In this document: piece by piece, positions 8,408 through 20,787 of the stretch | Numbering within the stretch: position 1 is the stretch's first letter | Layout: every line of letters begins with the position of its first letter | Assembly: GCA_006218045.1 (NCBI GenBank) | Contig: VBWB01000022.1 | Location: forward strand, 57,257-121,256 | Source of the DNA: Stygiobacter sp. | GTDB taxonomy: Bacteria > Pseudomonadota > Alphaproteobacteria > Rhodospirillales > Magnetospirillaceae | DNA: 64,000 nucleotides | Direction of reading: 5' to 3' | Made by a program: the position numbers and the translations under genes | Notes under the pieces: model-generated | What the model was told of the DNA's origin: nothing | Databases searched by the model: none | Seen by the model: the letters and a program-made list of their open reading frames with translations, nothing else

Positions 8408-9604
8408 TCAGGGCGTCTCGGTGGCACGGGTTTCGGCCAATTGGGTCAGATGCGGCAGCAACGGCACCAGACCGGTCTTGCTCAGATAGGCGCTGTCCAG
8501 ATGGCGGATGTCGCGCACGCCCGTGGGCAGCGGCGGAAAGGCCGGTCCGAGCGAGCGGGCCAGATGGACGATGCTCAGCAGGTCGTTGCCGTGATGTCCG
8601 GCCTGGCTGGGGGCGGGGGCGTGGGCGACCGCTTCGACCACCCGGTCGGTGACCCCCCATAAGCCCAGCAAATAGGCGCCCACATGGCCGTGATGGACGC
8701 CATAGGCATCGATTTCCGCCTGATGGGCCGGATGGTCCGGGGTGACCTTGGTCAGCACGTTCAGATAATCGTCGCCGTGGCTGTCCAGCAGCACCAGGGC
8801 GCCGATATTGGACAACAGGGCGGCGCAGCCGGCGGTCTCGGTCACCGCGTCGCTCGCCCTCATGGCAATGGCGATGTCCTTGGCCAGTCGGGTCAATCCC
8901 AGGCCATGGCGGTTCAACCCCTCCAGGAACGGGGTGACCCGGGCGGAGCCGGCGAAGCGGCGGAAGATGGCGGATTTGACGGCCAGGGTCTTGATGGTTT
9001 CCAGGCCCAAGGTGCGCACCGCCTGCGACACGGTGCTGACCGGTCGTCCGATGCTGAAATGGGCGGAATTGGTCAGCTTCAGGATTTCCGCCGTCATCGC
9101 CGTGTCGGAGGCGATGATCGCCGCCACCGAGGCGGCGGAGGCATGGGGCTGATAGAACAGATCGGGCAGGCCGGGCAGCGAATCCAGCCCGCCGAGGGCG
9201 CGGCGCATGCTGTCGGACGACAGCAGGCGGCGCAGGGCCAGCGGGTGGCGGATGGCGTCACGCAGGGATTCGCCGTCGCAGGGTTTGGCCAGATAGATGT
9301 GGGCCGGGCTGATGGTGCGCATGATCGAATCGTTGTCGGCATAGCCCGACAGGATCACCCGCACGGATTCCGGGTAGTTCTGGCGCACTTGGGTCAGCAG
9401 GGCGGCGCCGTCCATGCCGGGCATGCGCATGTCGGACACCACCACGTCGAAGGGGCCGCCCCGGATCATGGAAAGCAAGGCGGCCTCGCCGCTGAGATGA
9501 AATTCCATCTCCCAATCGTCGGCCATGGAGTGCATGAGCCGTTTCAGGCCTTGCAGGATATTGGGTTCGTCGTCGACGAAGCAGATTCTGATTTTGTTGT
9601 TCAT
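8408..9604 (-). CDS. Response regulator with HDOD output domain
   Basis: This 398-residue cytoplasmic signalling protein joins an N-terminal receiver (about 5-120) to an HDOD domain (about 135-330). The receiver has the acidic pair DDE near residue 11, the phosphoacceptor D58 (VVSDMRMPG) and the conserved lysine in LAKPCDG. The second domain has the typical GLPDLFYQ and ILKLTNSAHFSIGRPVSTVSQAV motifs. HDOD proteins belong to the HD superfamily but usually lack hydrolase residues and act in regulatory assemblies. No histidine kinase is adjacent, so the partner is unknown. It is transcribed alone, away from the long AT-rich gap at 9605-9981. Confidence 0.88.
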   Translation of the reverse strand: MNNKIRICFVDDEPNILQGLKRLMHSMADDWEMEFHLSGEAALLSMIRGGPFDVVVSDMRMPGMDGAALLTQVRQNYPESVRVILSGYADNDSIMRTISPAHIYLAKPCDGESLRDAIRHPLALRRLLSSDSMRRALGGLDSLPGLPDLFYQPHASAASVAAIIASDTAMTAEILKLTNSAHFSIGRPVSTVSQAVRTLGLETIKTLAVKSAIFRRFAGSARVTPFLEGLNRHGLGLTRLAKDIAIAMRASDAVTETAGCAALLSNIGALVLLDSHGDDYLNVLTKVTPDHPAHQAEIDAYGVHHGHVGAYLLGLWGVTDRVVEAVAHAPAPSQAGHHGNDLLSIVHLARSLGPAFPPLPTGVRDIRHLDSAYLSKTGLVPLLPHLTQLAETRATETP

Positions 9605-9981
9605 TGGTGGACCGCCTGGTGAGAGCTGTCGAGGGGCAGGATGAGAATGGCCATGCCGCCGTTCATCTTCTGTCTGTCGGTGTTTTCATATCTTCCGTTT
9701 AAGAATTTAACATGTGTGTTTCATTTATTTTTACTTTCATATGCCTTTTGCATATTAATAATTATTGCTTTTGTCTTAGGTAAATTGAAATGAGATTTGT
9801 GGCGGGTGTCGCTCATACTTTGGTCTGAAGTCATGCTCACAGCCATGATTGCCGTTGCAATAAATGCATATGCAACAATCAGTCATGATTCGGGCAAAGT
9901 TCCGCAACGCTGGTTTGCTACCCACGCGCGCTGAAAGCGGCGGGATGTTTCGCCGCCCCCCCCTTGCAAACCGGAGGAGCC
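9605..9981. promoter_or_regulatory. AT-rich intergenic region with inverted repeat upstream of DUF485-actP
   Basis: This 377-base gap separates the divergent HDOD regulator and the DUF485-actP pair and has no credible gene. It is far more AT-rich than its surroundings, especially 9685-9800. An inverted repeat GTTGCA-N11-TGCAAC lies at 9854-9876, and it is flanked by direct copies of CATGATT (9844 and 9884). The whole 9844-9890 block is a plausible operator for the acetate permease operon. The matching regulator is unknown. Confidence 0.45.
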
Positions 9982-10293
9982 ATGTCCGATCCCATCTATG
10001 AACAGGTGCGCGGAAATCCCAAATTCGCCCAGCTGGTCAAGCGTCGCGGGCGTCTGGCCCTGCTGCTGTCGGCCATCGTCCTGGTGTCTTACTACGCCTT
10101 CATGATGGTTGTGGCCTTCGCCCCGCAGGTTCTGGCGGTGCCCTTGAGCGAAGGCGGTTCGCTGACCATCGGTGCGCCCATCGGTGCCGCCATCATCATC
10201 ATTTCGTGGCTGCTGACCGGGGTTTATTCCCACTTCGCCAACGGTCCGTTCGAGCAACTGAACAACGACATCGTGCGGGAGACGCTGAAATGA
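9982..10293 (+). CDS. DUF485 membrane protein (YjcH-like) paired with ActP
   Basis: This small inner-membrane protein of 103 residues belongs to the DUF485 family. It has two hydrophobic helices, about residues 28-50 and 63-83, around the segment [16 protein letters not shown]485 genes almost always precede an acetate/solute symporter gene, as here, where the stop overlaps the actP start by four bases (ATGA). The ATG at 9982 was chosen because GGAGGA lies seven bases upstream. The protein is thought to assist or modulate the symporter, but its exact role is not established. Confidence 0.9.
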   Translation: MSDPIYEQVRGNPKFAQLVKRRGRLALLLSAIVLVSYYAFMMVVAFAPQVLAVPLSEGGSLTIGAPIGAAIIIISWLLTGVYSHFANGPFEQLNNDIVRETLK

Positions 10294-11969
10294 TCCGCCA
10301 TCATGCCAAGATCGTCCTGCCGGCCTTGGCCGTCGTGCTGGTCGCCGTTCCGGCCTTGGCCGCCGGCGGTGACCTGGGGGTGGTGGAAAAGCAGCCCATC
10401 AACCTGTCGGCCATCGCCATGTTCCTGGCCTTCGTCCTGCTGACCCTGGGAATCACCTATTGGGCGGCGACCAGAACCCGCTCGGCCAGCGATTTCTATA
10501 CCGCCGGCGGCGGCATCACCGGGTTCCAGAACGGGCTGGCCATCGCCGGCGACTACATGTCGGCGGCCACCTTGCTGGGCCTGTCGTCGCTGGTCTTCGC
10601 CAAGGGCTTCGACGGCTTCATCTACACCATCAGCTTTTTCGTCGGCTGGCCGATCATCTTGTTCCTGATGGCGGAACGGCTGCGCAATCTGGGCCGCTTC
10701 ACCTTCGCCGACATCGCCAGCTACCGGCTGGACCAGTCCAAGATCCGCACCTTCGCCGCGCTGGGGTCGCTGGCGGTGGTGTGCTTCTACCTGATCGTGC
10801 AGATGGTCGGCGCCGGTCAGTTGATCAAATTGCTGTTCGGCCTGGATTACGCCGTCGCCGTCATCCTGGTCGGCGTTTTGATGGTGGTCTATGTCACCTT
10901 CGGCGGCATGATCGCCACCACCTGGGTGCAGATCATCAAGGCCTGCCTGATGTTGGGCGGCGGCGCGGTGCTGACCTTGCTGGCGCTCAGCCATTTCGGC
11001 TTCAGCCTGGAAGCCATGGCGACCAGCGCGGTGGCCTCGCACAAGGAGGGGATCGCGATCATGGGGCCGGGCTCCATGCTGGCCGATCCGGTCTCCGCCG
11101 TGTCCATGTCGCTGGGTCTGGTGTTCGGCACGGCGGCGCTGCCGCACATCATGATGCGCTTCTTCACCGTCCCCAATGCCCGCGAGGCGCGCAAGAGCGT
11201 GTTCGTCGCCTCGGGCATCATCGGCTTCTTCTTCCTGCTGGTGTGCATCCTGGGGATGGCCGCCATCACCATCGTCGGCACCGATCCGCAATTCTTTGAA
11301 GGCGGCAAGGTCGGCGGCAAGCTGCTGGGCGGCGGCAACATGCCGATCATGCATCTGTCCAAGGCCCTGGGCGGCGATCTGTTCCTGGGCTTCCTGTCGG
11401 CGGTGGCCTTCGCCACCATCCTGGCGGTGGTGTCGGGTCTGGCCCTGGCCGGCGCCTCGGCCATTTCCCACGACATCTATGCCCGCGTCATCAAGAAGGG
11501 CCAGTGCTCGGAAAAGGAAGAGCTGCGGGTGTCCAAGCTGGCCTCGCTGGTGCTGGGGGCCTTGGGCGTGGTCCTGGGGATCATGTTTGAAAAGCAGAAC
11601 GTGGCCTTCCTGGTCGGCCTGACCTTCGGCATCGCCGCTTCGGCCAACTTCCCCATCCTGATCCTGTCCATGTACTGGAAGGGACTGACCACCCGGGGTG
11701 CCCTGTGGGGCGGCTTGGCCGGTCTGATTTCCGCCGTCACCATGGTCATCCTGTCCAAGGCGGTGTGGGTGGTGGTGCTGGAAAACCCAGCGCCCATCTT
11801 CCCCTACGAGCATCCGGCCCTGTTCTCCATGACCTTGGCCTTCCTGGTCACCATCACCGTGTCCAAGCTGGACAAATCGGCCCGGGCGAGCGCGGAGATC
11901 GCCGCTTTCGATGATCAGTACGTGCGCTCGCAAACCGGCATCGGTGCGGCGGCGGCATCCGGTCACTGA
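10290..11969 (+). CDS. actP: Cation/acetate symporter ActP
   Basis: This inner-membrane sodium:solute symporter (SSS family) takes up acetate and related short carboxylates. It has 559 residues and about 13 transmembrane segments after a signal-peptide-like N-terminus ([11 protein letters not shown]). Family motifs include [22 protein letters not shown] near residue 68 and [11 protein letters not shown] just after it. The longer upstream frame runs through DUF485, so the ATG overlapping that stop is preferred. A rho-independent terminator follows at 11993. Substrate assignment comes from the DUF485-ActP pairing and sequence type; glycolate or pyruvate transport is possible. Confidence 0.92.
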   Translation: MIRHHAKIVLPALAVVLVAVPALAAGGDLGVVEKQPINLSAIAMFLAFVLLTLGITYWAATRTRSASDFYTAGGGITGFQNGLAIAGDYMSAATLLGLSSLVFAKGFDGFIYTISFFVGWPIILFLMAERLRNLGRFTFADIASYRLDQSKIRTFAALGSLAVVCFYLIVQMVGAGQLIKLLFGLDYAVAVILVGVLMVVYVTFGGMIATTWVQIIKACLMLGGGAVLTLLALSHFGFSLEAMATSAVASHKEGIAIMGPGSMLADPVSAVSMSLGLVFGTAALPHIMMRFFTVPNAREARKSVFVASGIIGFFFLLVCILGMAAITIVGTDPQFFEGGKVGGKLLGGGNMPIMHLSKALGGDLFLGFLSAVAFATILAVVSGLALAGASAISHDIYARVIKKGQCSEKEELRVSKLASLVLGALGVVLGIMFEKQNVAFLVGLTFGIAASANFPILILSMYWKGLTTRGALWGGLAGLISAVTMVILSKAVWVVVLENPAPIFPYEHPALFSMTLAFLVTITVSKLDKSARASAEIAAFDDQYVRSQTGIGAAAASGH

Positions 11970-11992
11970 TCTTTTTGCTTGCGTTTATGTCG

Positions 11993-12025
11993 TCCGCCGG
12001 GCCTTAAAACCCGGCGGATTTCTTT
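11993..12025 (+). terminator. Rho-independent terminator after actP
   Basis: A nine-base stem (11993-12001 with 12010-12018) with an A/T-rich loop is followed by a T-rich tract. It lies 24 bases after the actP stop and just before the ribosome site of the MYG1 gene. Confidence 0.8.
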
Positions 12026-12040
12026 TGGAAGGGACCATTC

Positions 12041-12934
12041 ATGCTTCTCGCGGCCACTCATAGCGGCAGCTTCCATGCCGACGACGTCTTCGCCTTCGCC
12101 ATTCTCAAGGCGGCGACCGATGGCGCCGTCAGCCTGACCCGCTCGCGCGAGGCCATGGATTGGGACCGCGCCCGGGTGGTGTTCGACGTGGGCGGCGTTT
12201 ACGACCCCGACCAGGGCCGTTATGACCACCACATGCGCGACAAGCCCTTGCGGCCCGATGGCGAGGCGTTTTCCTCCGCCGGGCTGATCTGGCGCGATTA
12301 TGGCCGCGCGGCCATCGCGCATTTGCAAAACACGGCGACGCCCGGTCAGATCGACATCATCTGGGCCAAGCTGGATGCGGGATTGCTGCGCGACATCGAT
12401 TTGATGGACAACGGCGCCATGGACCGCCATCCCGGTCATTTCTCGGCCCTGCTGGAAACCTGGAACCCCACCTTCGCCGAAAACGCTGTCGACGAGAACG
12501 CCTGTTATCATCAGGCGGTGATGGTGGCCGACAATGTGCTGGCGCGTTCCGTCGCCCATGCCTTCGCCGCCGCCATCGCCCAGGACGCGGTGGCCGAGGC
12601 GGCGGAGCGGGCGGCGGACCCCCGCATCATCGTCCTCGACAGCCGGCTGCCGTGGGAAGAGGCGGTGTTCGACCTGAACCTGCCCCAGGCGCTTTACGTC
12701 ATCCGCCCCGCCGGCAAGGACTGGACGGTATCGGCGGTGCCGCCCGAGCGCGGCTCGTTCGCCCAGAAAAAGCCGCTGCCCGATGCCTGGGGCGGCCTGC
12801 GCGAGGCAGAGCTGGCGGCGGTGTGCGGAGTGAGTGACGCCACCTTCTGCCATTCCGCCCGCTTCGTCTGCGGCGCCAGGACCCGCGAGGGGGCCATCGC
12901 CATGGCGATGCAGGCTGTGATTGTGGATGCCTGA
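12041..12934 (+). CDS. MYG1 family metal-dependent protein hydrolase (UPF0160)
   Basis: This 297-residue protein belongs to the MYG1 family, which is related to DHH phosphoesterases. It starts with THSGSFHADDVFAFAIL, holding the conserved His and Asp residues expected to bind metal, and continues with VVFDVGGVYDP and RYDHHMRDK (Asp-His-His). Eukaryotic MYG1 is reported to act as an RNA exonuclease; the bacterial substrate is not known. GGAAGGGA lies about seven bases before the ATG. It seems to be a single-gene unit between the actP terminator and the membrane protein at 13022. Confidence 0.88.
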   Translation: MLLAATHSGSFHADDVFAFAILKAATDGAVSLTRSREAMDWDRARVVFDVGGVYDPDQGRYDHHMRDKPLRPDGEAFSSAGLIWRDYGRAAIAHLQNTATPGQIDIIWAKLDAGLLRDIDLMDNGAMDRHPGHFSALLETWNPTFAENAVDENACYHQAVMVADNVLARSVAHAFAAAIAQDAVAEAAERAADPRIIVLDSRLPWEEAVFDLNLPQALYVIRPAGKDWTVSAVPPERGSFAQKKPLPDAWGGLREAELAAVCGVSDATFCHSARFVCGARTREGAIAMAMQAVIVDA

Positions 12935-13021
12935 TAATCCATCTCATCACTGGTTGTTTGTTGTGACGGTGGAGCACCTATGATTTAGTATTGACGGATA
13001 TTGTCCAGCCTGGGGGCGGAT

Positions 13022-14248
13022 ATGTCCGACTTATCGTGGAAACTGATCGACACTCATTGCGAGCAGGTTCGGGATGCCGCCGCTGCCGGTCGCTTGCCGC
13101 TGGCCTTGACCCTGACCTGGGCCTTGATGTGGTCGTGGGCGACCTATGCGACTAACTATTCGCTATTGGATGGGTTGCGCCAGCGGACCCTGTACACGGT
13201 CTCTGCCATGGACATTCTCCACGACAAGATGTTGACCGTGCTGGCGGATGCAGCCGGCGGCATGCCGCAGGATGGGGCAAAAACCGGTTCCGAAGGCAAG
13301 AAGCCGGTCGCATCAAAAGCCGGTTCCAGCAACAAGCCCGTACACAAAATTGATGAATCCATGGCTGAGGATATCAACAAATATCTAGGCGTATGCAGGG
13401 TTCATATTTTCGATGAGTACAGGGGGAATATGGAGCATATCAAAAAATTTAACGATAAGTTGAATTCTATAAAAATTATACCCTCTGATAAGCTTGAAGA
13501 AAATGTCGACAATCTCAATTTTGCTAAGCATGTTATTGGATTTTGTCTTGATGTATTAAAGGGTCGCCACAAGGATGAGGAAAGGATTCTGAGTGACAGC
13601 CGCAACATTTCGTTGCCTGGCGGTTTCGGCAGGCTTTTCGTCATGGATTTCGGCGTCATCGGCGGTTCGAGTCTGTTGCTGATCATGTTCTGGCTGCATA
13701 TCGCCCTGCGGCGGACCGAGTTGGCGGTCAGCGCCTTTTTTGACGCCAAGGCACTGAACTTTCATTCTCCCGAGGGACTGATGCTGATGCCGAGTCTGTC
13801 GATCTATTCGGCCCGGCACATGGTGTTCGGCTTTCAGGCCATTTCCGAACGCTTCTTCCTGATTTCCTCGGCTGCGGATCGGCGGCTGACCTTGGCCGCC
13901 GCGATCTTGCTGGTTTTTCCCGTGCTGCCGGCGGTCATCGATGCCATCAACACAACCAACGCCATTGATTATCCCATTTGGGAGGGGCGGTTTTATTACG
14001 CCCTGATCGTGCGTTGGACGGTGCTGGCGCTGATCGGAGTGGTGGTGATGATGAACTTACACTCCATCATCCGCACCCAATCCATGGTGACGGCGTGGCA
14101 ACTGGCCTGTAAAAAGGTGTGGATCGGGCAGATGTCCGAGGCTGCCGGCGAGAGTGACGGCAAACAGGCCCACCGGGTCCAGGTCCATCTGGGGGCCCAG
14201 AACGTCAGAATTCTGCAAAGACCGTGCGATCAGCCGTCCGGCGCATGA
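13022..14248 (+). CDS. Unrecognised membrane protein with an AT-rich central segment
   Basis: I do not recognise this 408-residue protein. One transmembrane helix lies near residues 22-46, followed by a long hydrophilic region (about 50-215) and then three more helices (about 218-242, 285-305 and 325-345). The topology suggests a soluble loop held between membrane anchors, perhaps a sensor. The ATG at 13022 was chosen because GGGGGCGGA ends just before it; a TTG at 13001 would add seven residues. The stretch 13360-13560, encoding the distal part of the soluble region, is very AT-rich with many AAA, ATA and TTA codons, unlike both flanks of the same gene. Confidence 0.7.
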   Translation: MSDLSWKLIDTHCEQVRDAAAAGRLPLALTLTWALMWSWATYATNYSLLDGLRQRTLYTVSAMDILHDKMLTVLADAAGGMPQDGAKTGSEGKKPVASKAGSSNKPVHKIDESMAEDINKYLGVCRVHIFDEYRGNMEHIKKFNDKLNSIKIIPSDKLEENVDNLNFAKHVIGFCLDVLKGRHKDEERILSDSRNISLPGGFGRLFVMDFGVIGGSSLLLIMFWLHIALRRTELAVSAFFDAKALNFHSPEGLMLMPSLSIYSARHMVFGFQAISERFFLISSAADRRLTLAAAILLVFPVLPAVIDAINTTNAIDYPIWEGRFYYALIVRWTVLALIGVVVMMNLHSIIRTQSMVTAWQLACKKVWIGQMSEAAGESDGKQAHRVQVHLGAQNVRILQRPCDQPSGA

Positions 14249-14277
14249 CGGGGCTGGCAAGGTTCAGGCTTGCCTAA

Positions 14278-14293
14278 ATTGGTAATACCATTT
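14278..14293. promoter_or_regulatory. Possible GntR-type (LldR/PdhR-like) operator before lut operon
   Basis: The sequence ATTGGTAATACCATTT contains an 11-base perfect palindrome, TGGTA-A-TACCA, that fits the TTGGT-N3-ACCA pattern of PdhR and LldR operators. It lies 41 bases before lutA. Caution: GGTAATACCA also occurs at 20784, across the stop codon of the AEC gene, so it may be a common small repeat. Confidence 0.4.
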
Positions 14294-14333
14294 AAATCTG
14301 AGCGGATCATAACCCGATAACGGGAACGTCCGC

Positions 14334-15104
14334 ATGCCTGCACTCGTCACGCCGCCACCGGTGCCGCCGAAGACCGTCTATTACTTCGGCACCTGCCTGA
14401 TCGACCTGTTCTATCCCGCCGCCGGTCTGGCCGGGATGGAACTGCTGAAGCGCCAGGGCTTGCGGGTGGTGTTTCCGCAATCGCAAAGCTGCTGCGGTCA
14501 GCCGGCCTATAATTCCGGCCACAAGGACGAAGCGCGCGAAGTCGCCCGCGCCCAGCTTGACGCTTTTCCCGAGGATTGGCCCATCGTCGTGCCGTCGGGG
14601 TCGTGCGCCGGCATGATGCGGGTGCATTACCCAGATCTGTTTTTGGGCGACCGCGACCACGCCCGCGCCATTGCCTTCGCCGGGCGGGTCTATGAGTTGT
14701 CGTGGTTCCTGGTCCATGTGCTGGGCCTGGAGGCAAAGCTGGTGGACCGGGGTGAGAAGGTGAAGGTGACCTGGCACGGCTCGTGCCATTCCATGCGCGA
14801 GATGGGGGTGGTGGACGAACCCAAGCGGCTGTTGCGCGGCTTGGCCAACGTCACCTTGGTGGAGAATCCGCGGGAAAAGGAATGTTGCGGCTTCGGCGGC
14901 ACCTTCGCCGTGCGCCAGCCGGAAATCTCGGCTGCCATGGTCGCCGACAAGATCGCGGCCATCGGCGAGACCGGCGCCACCCGCGTGGTGTCGGGCGATT
15001 GCGGCTGCTTGATGAACATCGGCGGCGCGCTCGACAAGGCCGGCAAACCGACCCAGGCTCAGCATCTGGCCGAGTTCCTGCTGGAGCGCTGCCATGGGCA
15101 ATGA
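14334..15104 (+). CDS. lutA: Lactate utilization protein A (cysteine-rich Fe-S protein)
   Basis: LutA (LldE, YkgE) is a subunit of the three-part LutABC lactate oxidation complex. The 256-residue protein has two cysteine-rich CCG domains, with motifs QSCCGQPAYNSGH near residue 51 and ECCGFGGTFAVRQPE near residue 184. These bind iron-sulfur clusters and relay electrons. The start has GGGA about nine bases upstream. The end overlaps lutB by 11 bases. It leads the operon lutA-lutB-lutC-dld-AEC. With a dedicated D-lactate dehydrogenase in the same operon, the whole unit probably oxidises both L- and D-lactate to pyruvate. Confidence 0.93.
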   Translation: MPALVTPPPVPPKTVYYFGTCLIDLFYPAAGLAGMELLKRQGLRVVFPQSQSCCGQPAYNSGHKDEAREVARAQLDAFPEDWPIVVPSGSCAGMMRVHYPDLFLGDRDHARAIAFAGRVYELSWFLVHVLGLEAKLVDRGEKVKVTWHGSCHSMREMGVVDEPKRLLRGLANVTLVENPREKECCGFGGTFAVRQPEISAAMVADKIAAIGETGATRVVSGDCGCLMNIGGALDKAGKPTQAQHLAEFLLERCHGQ

Positions 15105-16515
15105 TTTTTCCAGCCGCGCCCATGATGCGCTCAACAATCCGCAACTGCGCCGCAATTTCCGCCGGGCCATGGACGGGCTGATGAGCAAGCGCGCCGTCCA
15201 GTTCGCCGATCGTGACGATTGGGCGGCGTTGCGCGCCCGTGGCGCCGCCATCAAGGCCCGCGCCCTGGCGCGGCTGCCCGATCTGCTGGAGGAATTCGAG
15301 CAAAAGGCCCGCGCCAACGGCATCATCGTCCATTGGGCCGAAACCACCGCCGACGCCAATAGCATCGTCCTGGGGATACTGACCGACCATGGCGCCAAGC
15401 GCGTCATCAAGGGCAAGTCCATGGTGTCCGAGGAAATGCATTTGAACGCCCATCTGGAAGCCCACGGCATTACCGCGGTGGAATCGGATTTGGGCGAATA
15501 CATCATCCAACTGGCGGGCGAGGCGCCCAGCCACATCGTCATGCCGTGCATCCACAAGAACAAGGGCGAGATCGCCCGATTGTTCACCGACAACATCGCG
15601 GGCCAACCCTATACCGAGGACGTCGACGCCCTGACCGCCGCCGCCCGTAAGGTGCTGCGGCGCGAATTCGCCCAGGCCGATGCCGGCCTGTCGGGGGTCA
15701 ATTTCCTGGTCGCCGAAACCGGGTCGCTGGTGTTGATCGAAAACGAAGGCAATGGCCGGCTGTCGACGACGCTGCCGCCCTTGCACATCGCCGTCACCGG
15801 CATCGAGAAGCTGGTGGAAAAGCTCGACGACGTCGCCCCCTTGCTGGCGCTTTTGCCGCGTTCGGCCACCGGTCAGCCCATCACCACCTATGTCAACATG
15901 ATCACCAGCCCGCGCAAGGCCGGGGAAAAGGATGGGCCGCGTCAGGTGCATCTGGTGCTGCTGGATAATGGCCGGTCACGGGTCTATGCCGATCTGCAAT
16001 TGCGCGACACGCTGCGCTGCATTCGCTGCGGCGCCTGCATGAACCATTGCCCGGTCTATGCCCGCGTCGGCGGCCACACCTATGGCTCGGTCTATCCCGG
16101 CCCCATCGGCAAGATCCTGACGCCGCAACTGGCCGGCCTCGATTGCGCCGGCGATCTGCCCCATGCCTCGACGCTGTGCAATGCCTGCGTCGAGGTCTGC
16201 CCGGTGCAAATCCCCATCGCCGATATTTTGGTAAGGTTGCGCACCGAGGCGGCGCAGCCGTCGCAAGCGCCGGGGGTGAAGGGGGCGGGCAGCAATGCCT
16301 CCATGGTGGAAAACGCGGTGTGGAAGGGCTGGCAGGCCATGAATGCCAGCCCCGCCGTCTATGCCGCCGCCACCCGTAGTCTGGCGGTGATCGGCAATCT
16401 GATCCCCGCTGCCGCGCCGTTGTTGAGGCAATGGACCAGCGTGCGGTCGAAGCCGAAATTTGCAGGCAAGACCCTGCATCAATTGGCCCGCGACAAGGGG
16501 TACGACAATGAGTGA
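15094..16515 (+). CDS. lutB: Lactate utilization iron-sulfur protein B
   Basis: LutB (LldF, YkgF) is the large subunit of the LutABC complex. Its 473 residues form an N-terminal LUD domain (about 60-290) and a C-terminal bacterioferredoxin-like part with two 4Fe-4S sites: CIRCGACMNHCP near residue 309 and CNACVEVCP near residue 366. The start overlaps lutA by 11 bases and the stop overlaps lutC by eight, indicating tight translational coupling. The product accepts electrons from lactate and passes them towards the respiratory chain. Length and motifs match the family, and no key residue is missing. Confidence 0.93.
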   Translation: MGNDFSSRAHDALNNPQLRRNFRRAMDGLMSKRAVQFADRDDWAALRARGAAIKARALARLPDLLEEFEQKARANGIIVHWAETTADANSIVLGILTDHGAKRVIKGKSMVSEEMHLNAHLEAHGITAVESDLGEYIIQLAGEAPSHIVMPCIHKNKGEIARLFTDNIAGQPYTEDVDALTAAARKVLRREFAQADAGLSGVNFLVAETGSLVLIENEGNGRLSTTLPPLHIAVTGIEKLVEKLDDVAPLLALLPRSATGQPITTYVNMITSPRKAGEKDGPRQVHLVLLDNGRSRVYADLQLRDTLRCIRCGACMNHCPVYARVGGHTYGSVYPGPIGKILTPQLAGLDCAGDLPHASTLCNACVEVCPVQIPIADILVRLRTEAAQPSQAPGVKGAGSNASMVENAVWKGWQAMNASPAVYAAATRSLAVIGNLIPAAAPLLRQWTSVRSKPKFAGKTLHQLARDKGYDNE

Positions 16516-17112
16516 CGCCCGCACCGCTATTTTGGCCCGCCTGCGCGCCGCGCCCAAGGCGACGGTGCCCGATCTGCCCGAGTGGACGGGGCCGGTCTTC
16601 GCCGATCGGCTGGAACGCTTCCGCATCATGCTCGAGGCGGTGCACGGCGAGGTGCATGTAATCGCCGCCGACCAATGGCGTCCGCATCTGCGGCTGATCC
16701 TGTCGTCCAAGGATGTCGGCCGGGTGATGGCGCCGCCTGAGCTGGCGGTGGATTGGCCCGATGTGGTCGCCTATGACCGCCCGGCCGAGGCGTTGAAGGA
16801 CCAATTGGTCGACGGCATCGACGCCGCCATCACCACCGCCTGCGGCGCCATCGCCGAAACCGGCACGGTGGTGCTGCGCCCCGATGCCGATCAGCCGCGC
16901 CTGATGTCGCTGTTGCCGCCTATCCATGTGGTGCTGCTCAAGCTGTCCGACATGGCCGACAATATGGCCGGGCTGATGGCGGCACAGGATTGGGCCGGCA
17001 CCATGCCGACCAATCTTTTGTTGATTTCCGGCCCGTCCAAGACCGCCGACATCGAACAGACCCTGGCTTACGGCGTCCACGGTCCCAAGGAACTGATCGT
17101 CCTGGTGCTGTC

Positions 17113-17116
<4 letters not shown>
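16508..17116 (+). CDS. lutC: Lactate utilization protein C (LUD domain)
   Basis: LutC (LldG, YkgG) is the third subunit of the lactate oxidation complex, a 202-residue single LUD-domain protein. It has the expected TACGAIAETGTVVL segment near residue 113 and LPPIHVVLL near residue 138. The ATG at 16508 overlaps the lutB stop and was chosen over the longer upstream frame. The end overlaps the dehydrogenase gene by four bases (ATGA). Confidence 0.92.
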
Positions 17117-19845
<2,729 letters not shown>

Positions 19846-19848
19846 GAA

Positions 19849-20787
19849 ATGCAGGTTGTCCTGGACGTCGCCGTGCCGGTGTTCGCCATCATCATCGCCG
19901 GCTATGCCGGCGGGCGCACGGTGCTGGGGCAAGAAGCGTCAAGTGCGCTGTCCGCCTTCGTCTATTGGTTCGCCCTGCCGGCGGTGCTGCTGCTGTCCAT
20001 GGCGCGCCAGCCCTTGGCCGACATCTTCAACCTGTCCTTCATCGGTGCCTTTTTGGGCTCCATGCTGATGGTCTACGCCTTGGGCTGGCTGCTGGGCTGG
20101 CTGAAGGGCAGGGGGGATGGCGCCGAAATCAACTCGTTGCAGGCGCTCAACGCCAGTTTTTCCAATACCGGCTATATGGGCATTCCGCTGTTTCTGGCCG
20201 CCTATGGCGCCGACCGGCTGTTGCCGGCGATCATCGCCACCGTGATCATGAGCGTGGTGATGATCGGTCTGGCGGTCATCGCCATGGAAATGGCCCGCTC
20301 GCACGGGGCCGGGCTGGGCCAGGCCCTGGCCGACGTCGGCAAGGCCCTGCTGCGCAATCCGCTGATCGTGTCGTCCTTCACCGGATTGGCCTGGAATCTG
20401 GCCGGGCTGCCGGTGCCGCAGCCGGTGATCAATTTCTGTCAATTGCTGGGGGCCGCCGCCGGCCCCTGCGCCTTGTTCGCCATCGGTGTGTTTCTGGCCG
20501 GGCGCCCGCTGGAACTGGCGTGGCGGCAGGTCGGCTGGCTGGTGCCGCTGAAATTGCTGGTCCATCCGTTGTTGGCCTGGTTGCTGATCGAGACGGTGTT
20601 CCCGCTTGACCGCTTCTGGACCGGGGCCACCTTACTGCTGGCCGCCCTGCCCACTGGGGCGCTGACCTTCGTCATGGCCAGCCAGTACAAGGTCTATGTG
20701 GAGCGCACCTCGCAAGTGATCCTGCTCTCCACCATCGCCTCGGTGCCGGTTCTGTCGGTGATCCTGGTGCTCTACGCCAATCGGTAA
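19849..20787 (+). CDS. AEC family transporter, probable lactate-operon permease
   Basis: This inner-membrane transporter of 312 residues belongs to the auxin efflux carrier (AEC) family, with about ten hydrophobic helices and the family signature ALNASFSNTGYMGIPLFLAAYG near residue 102. Bacterial AEC proteins carry malate, malonate or other organic acids. It starts three bases after the D-lactate dehydrogenase stop codon, so it is certainly in the lut operon. No LldP/LctP permease is encoded there, so lactate import or export is the likely job. That role is inferred from position only. Confidence 0.85.
   Translation: MQVVLDVAVPVFAIIIAGYAGGRTVLGQEASSALSAFVYWFALPAVLLLSMARQPLADIFNLSFIGAFLGSMLMVYALGWLLGWLKGRGDGAEINSLQALNASFSNTGYMGIPLFLAAYGADRLLPAIIATVIMSVVMIGLAVIAMEMARSHGAGLGQALADVGKALLRNPLIVSSFTGLAWNLAGLPVPQPVINFCQLLGAAAGPCALFAIGVFLAGRPLELAWRQVGWLVPLKLLVHPLLAWLLIETVFPLDRFWTGATLLLAALPTGALTFVMASQYKVYVERTSQVILLSTIASVPVLSVILVLYANR

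Noticed and set aside
10224..11966. A 580-codon minus-strand frame opposite actP
   Set aside because: It is the antisense shadow of a recognised symporter and shows no known fold.
14281..14290. GGTAATACCA as a proven lactate-operon operator
   Set aside because: The same ten bases occur at 20784-20793 across a stop codon, and TAATACCA occurs again near 56814, so it may simply be a common small repeat. It is kept only as a low-confidence site.
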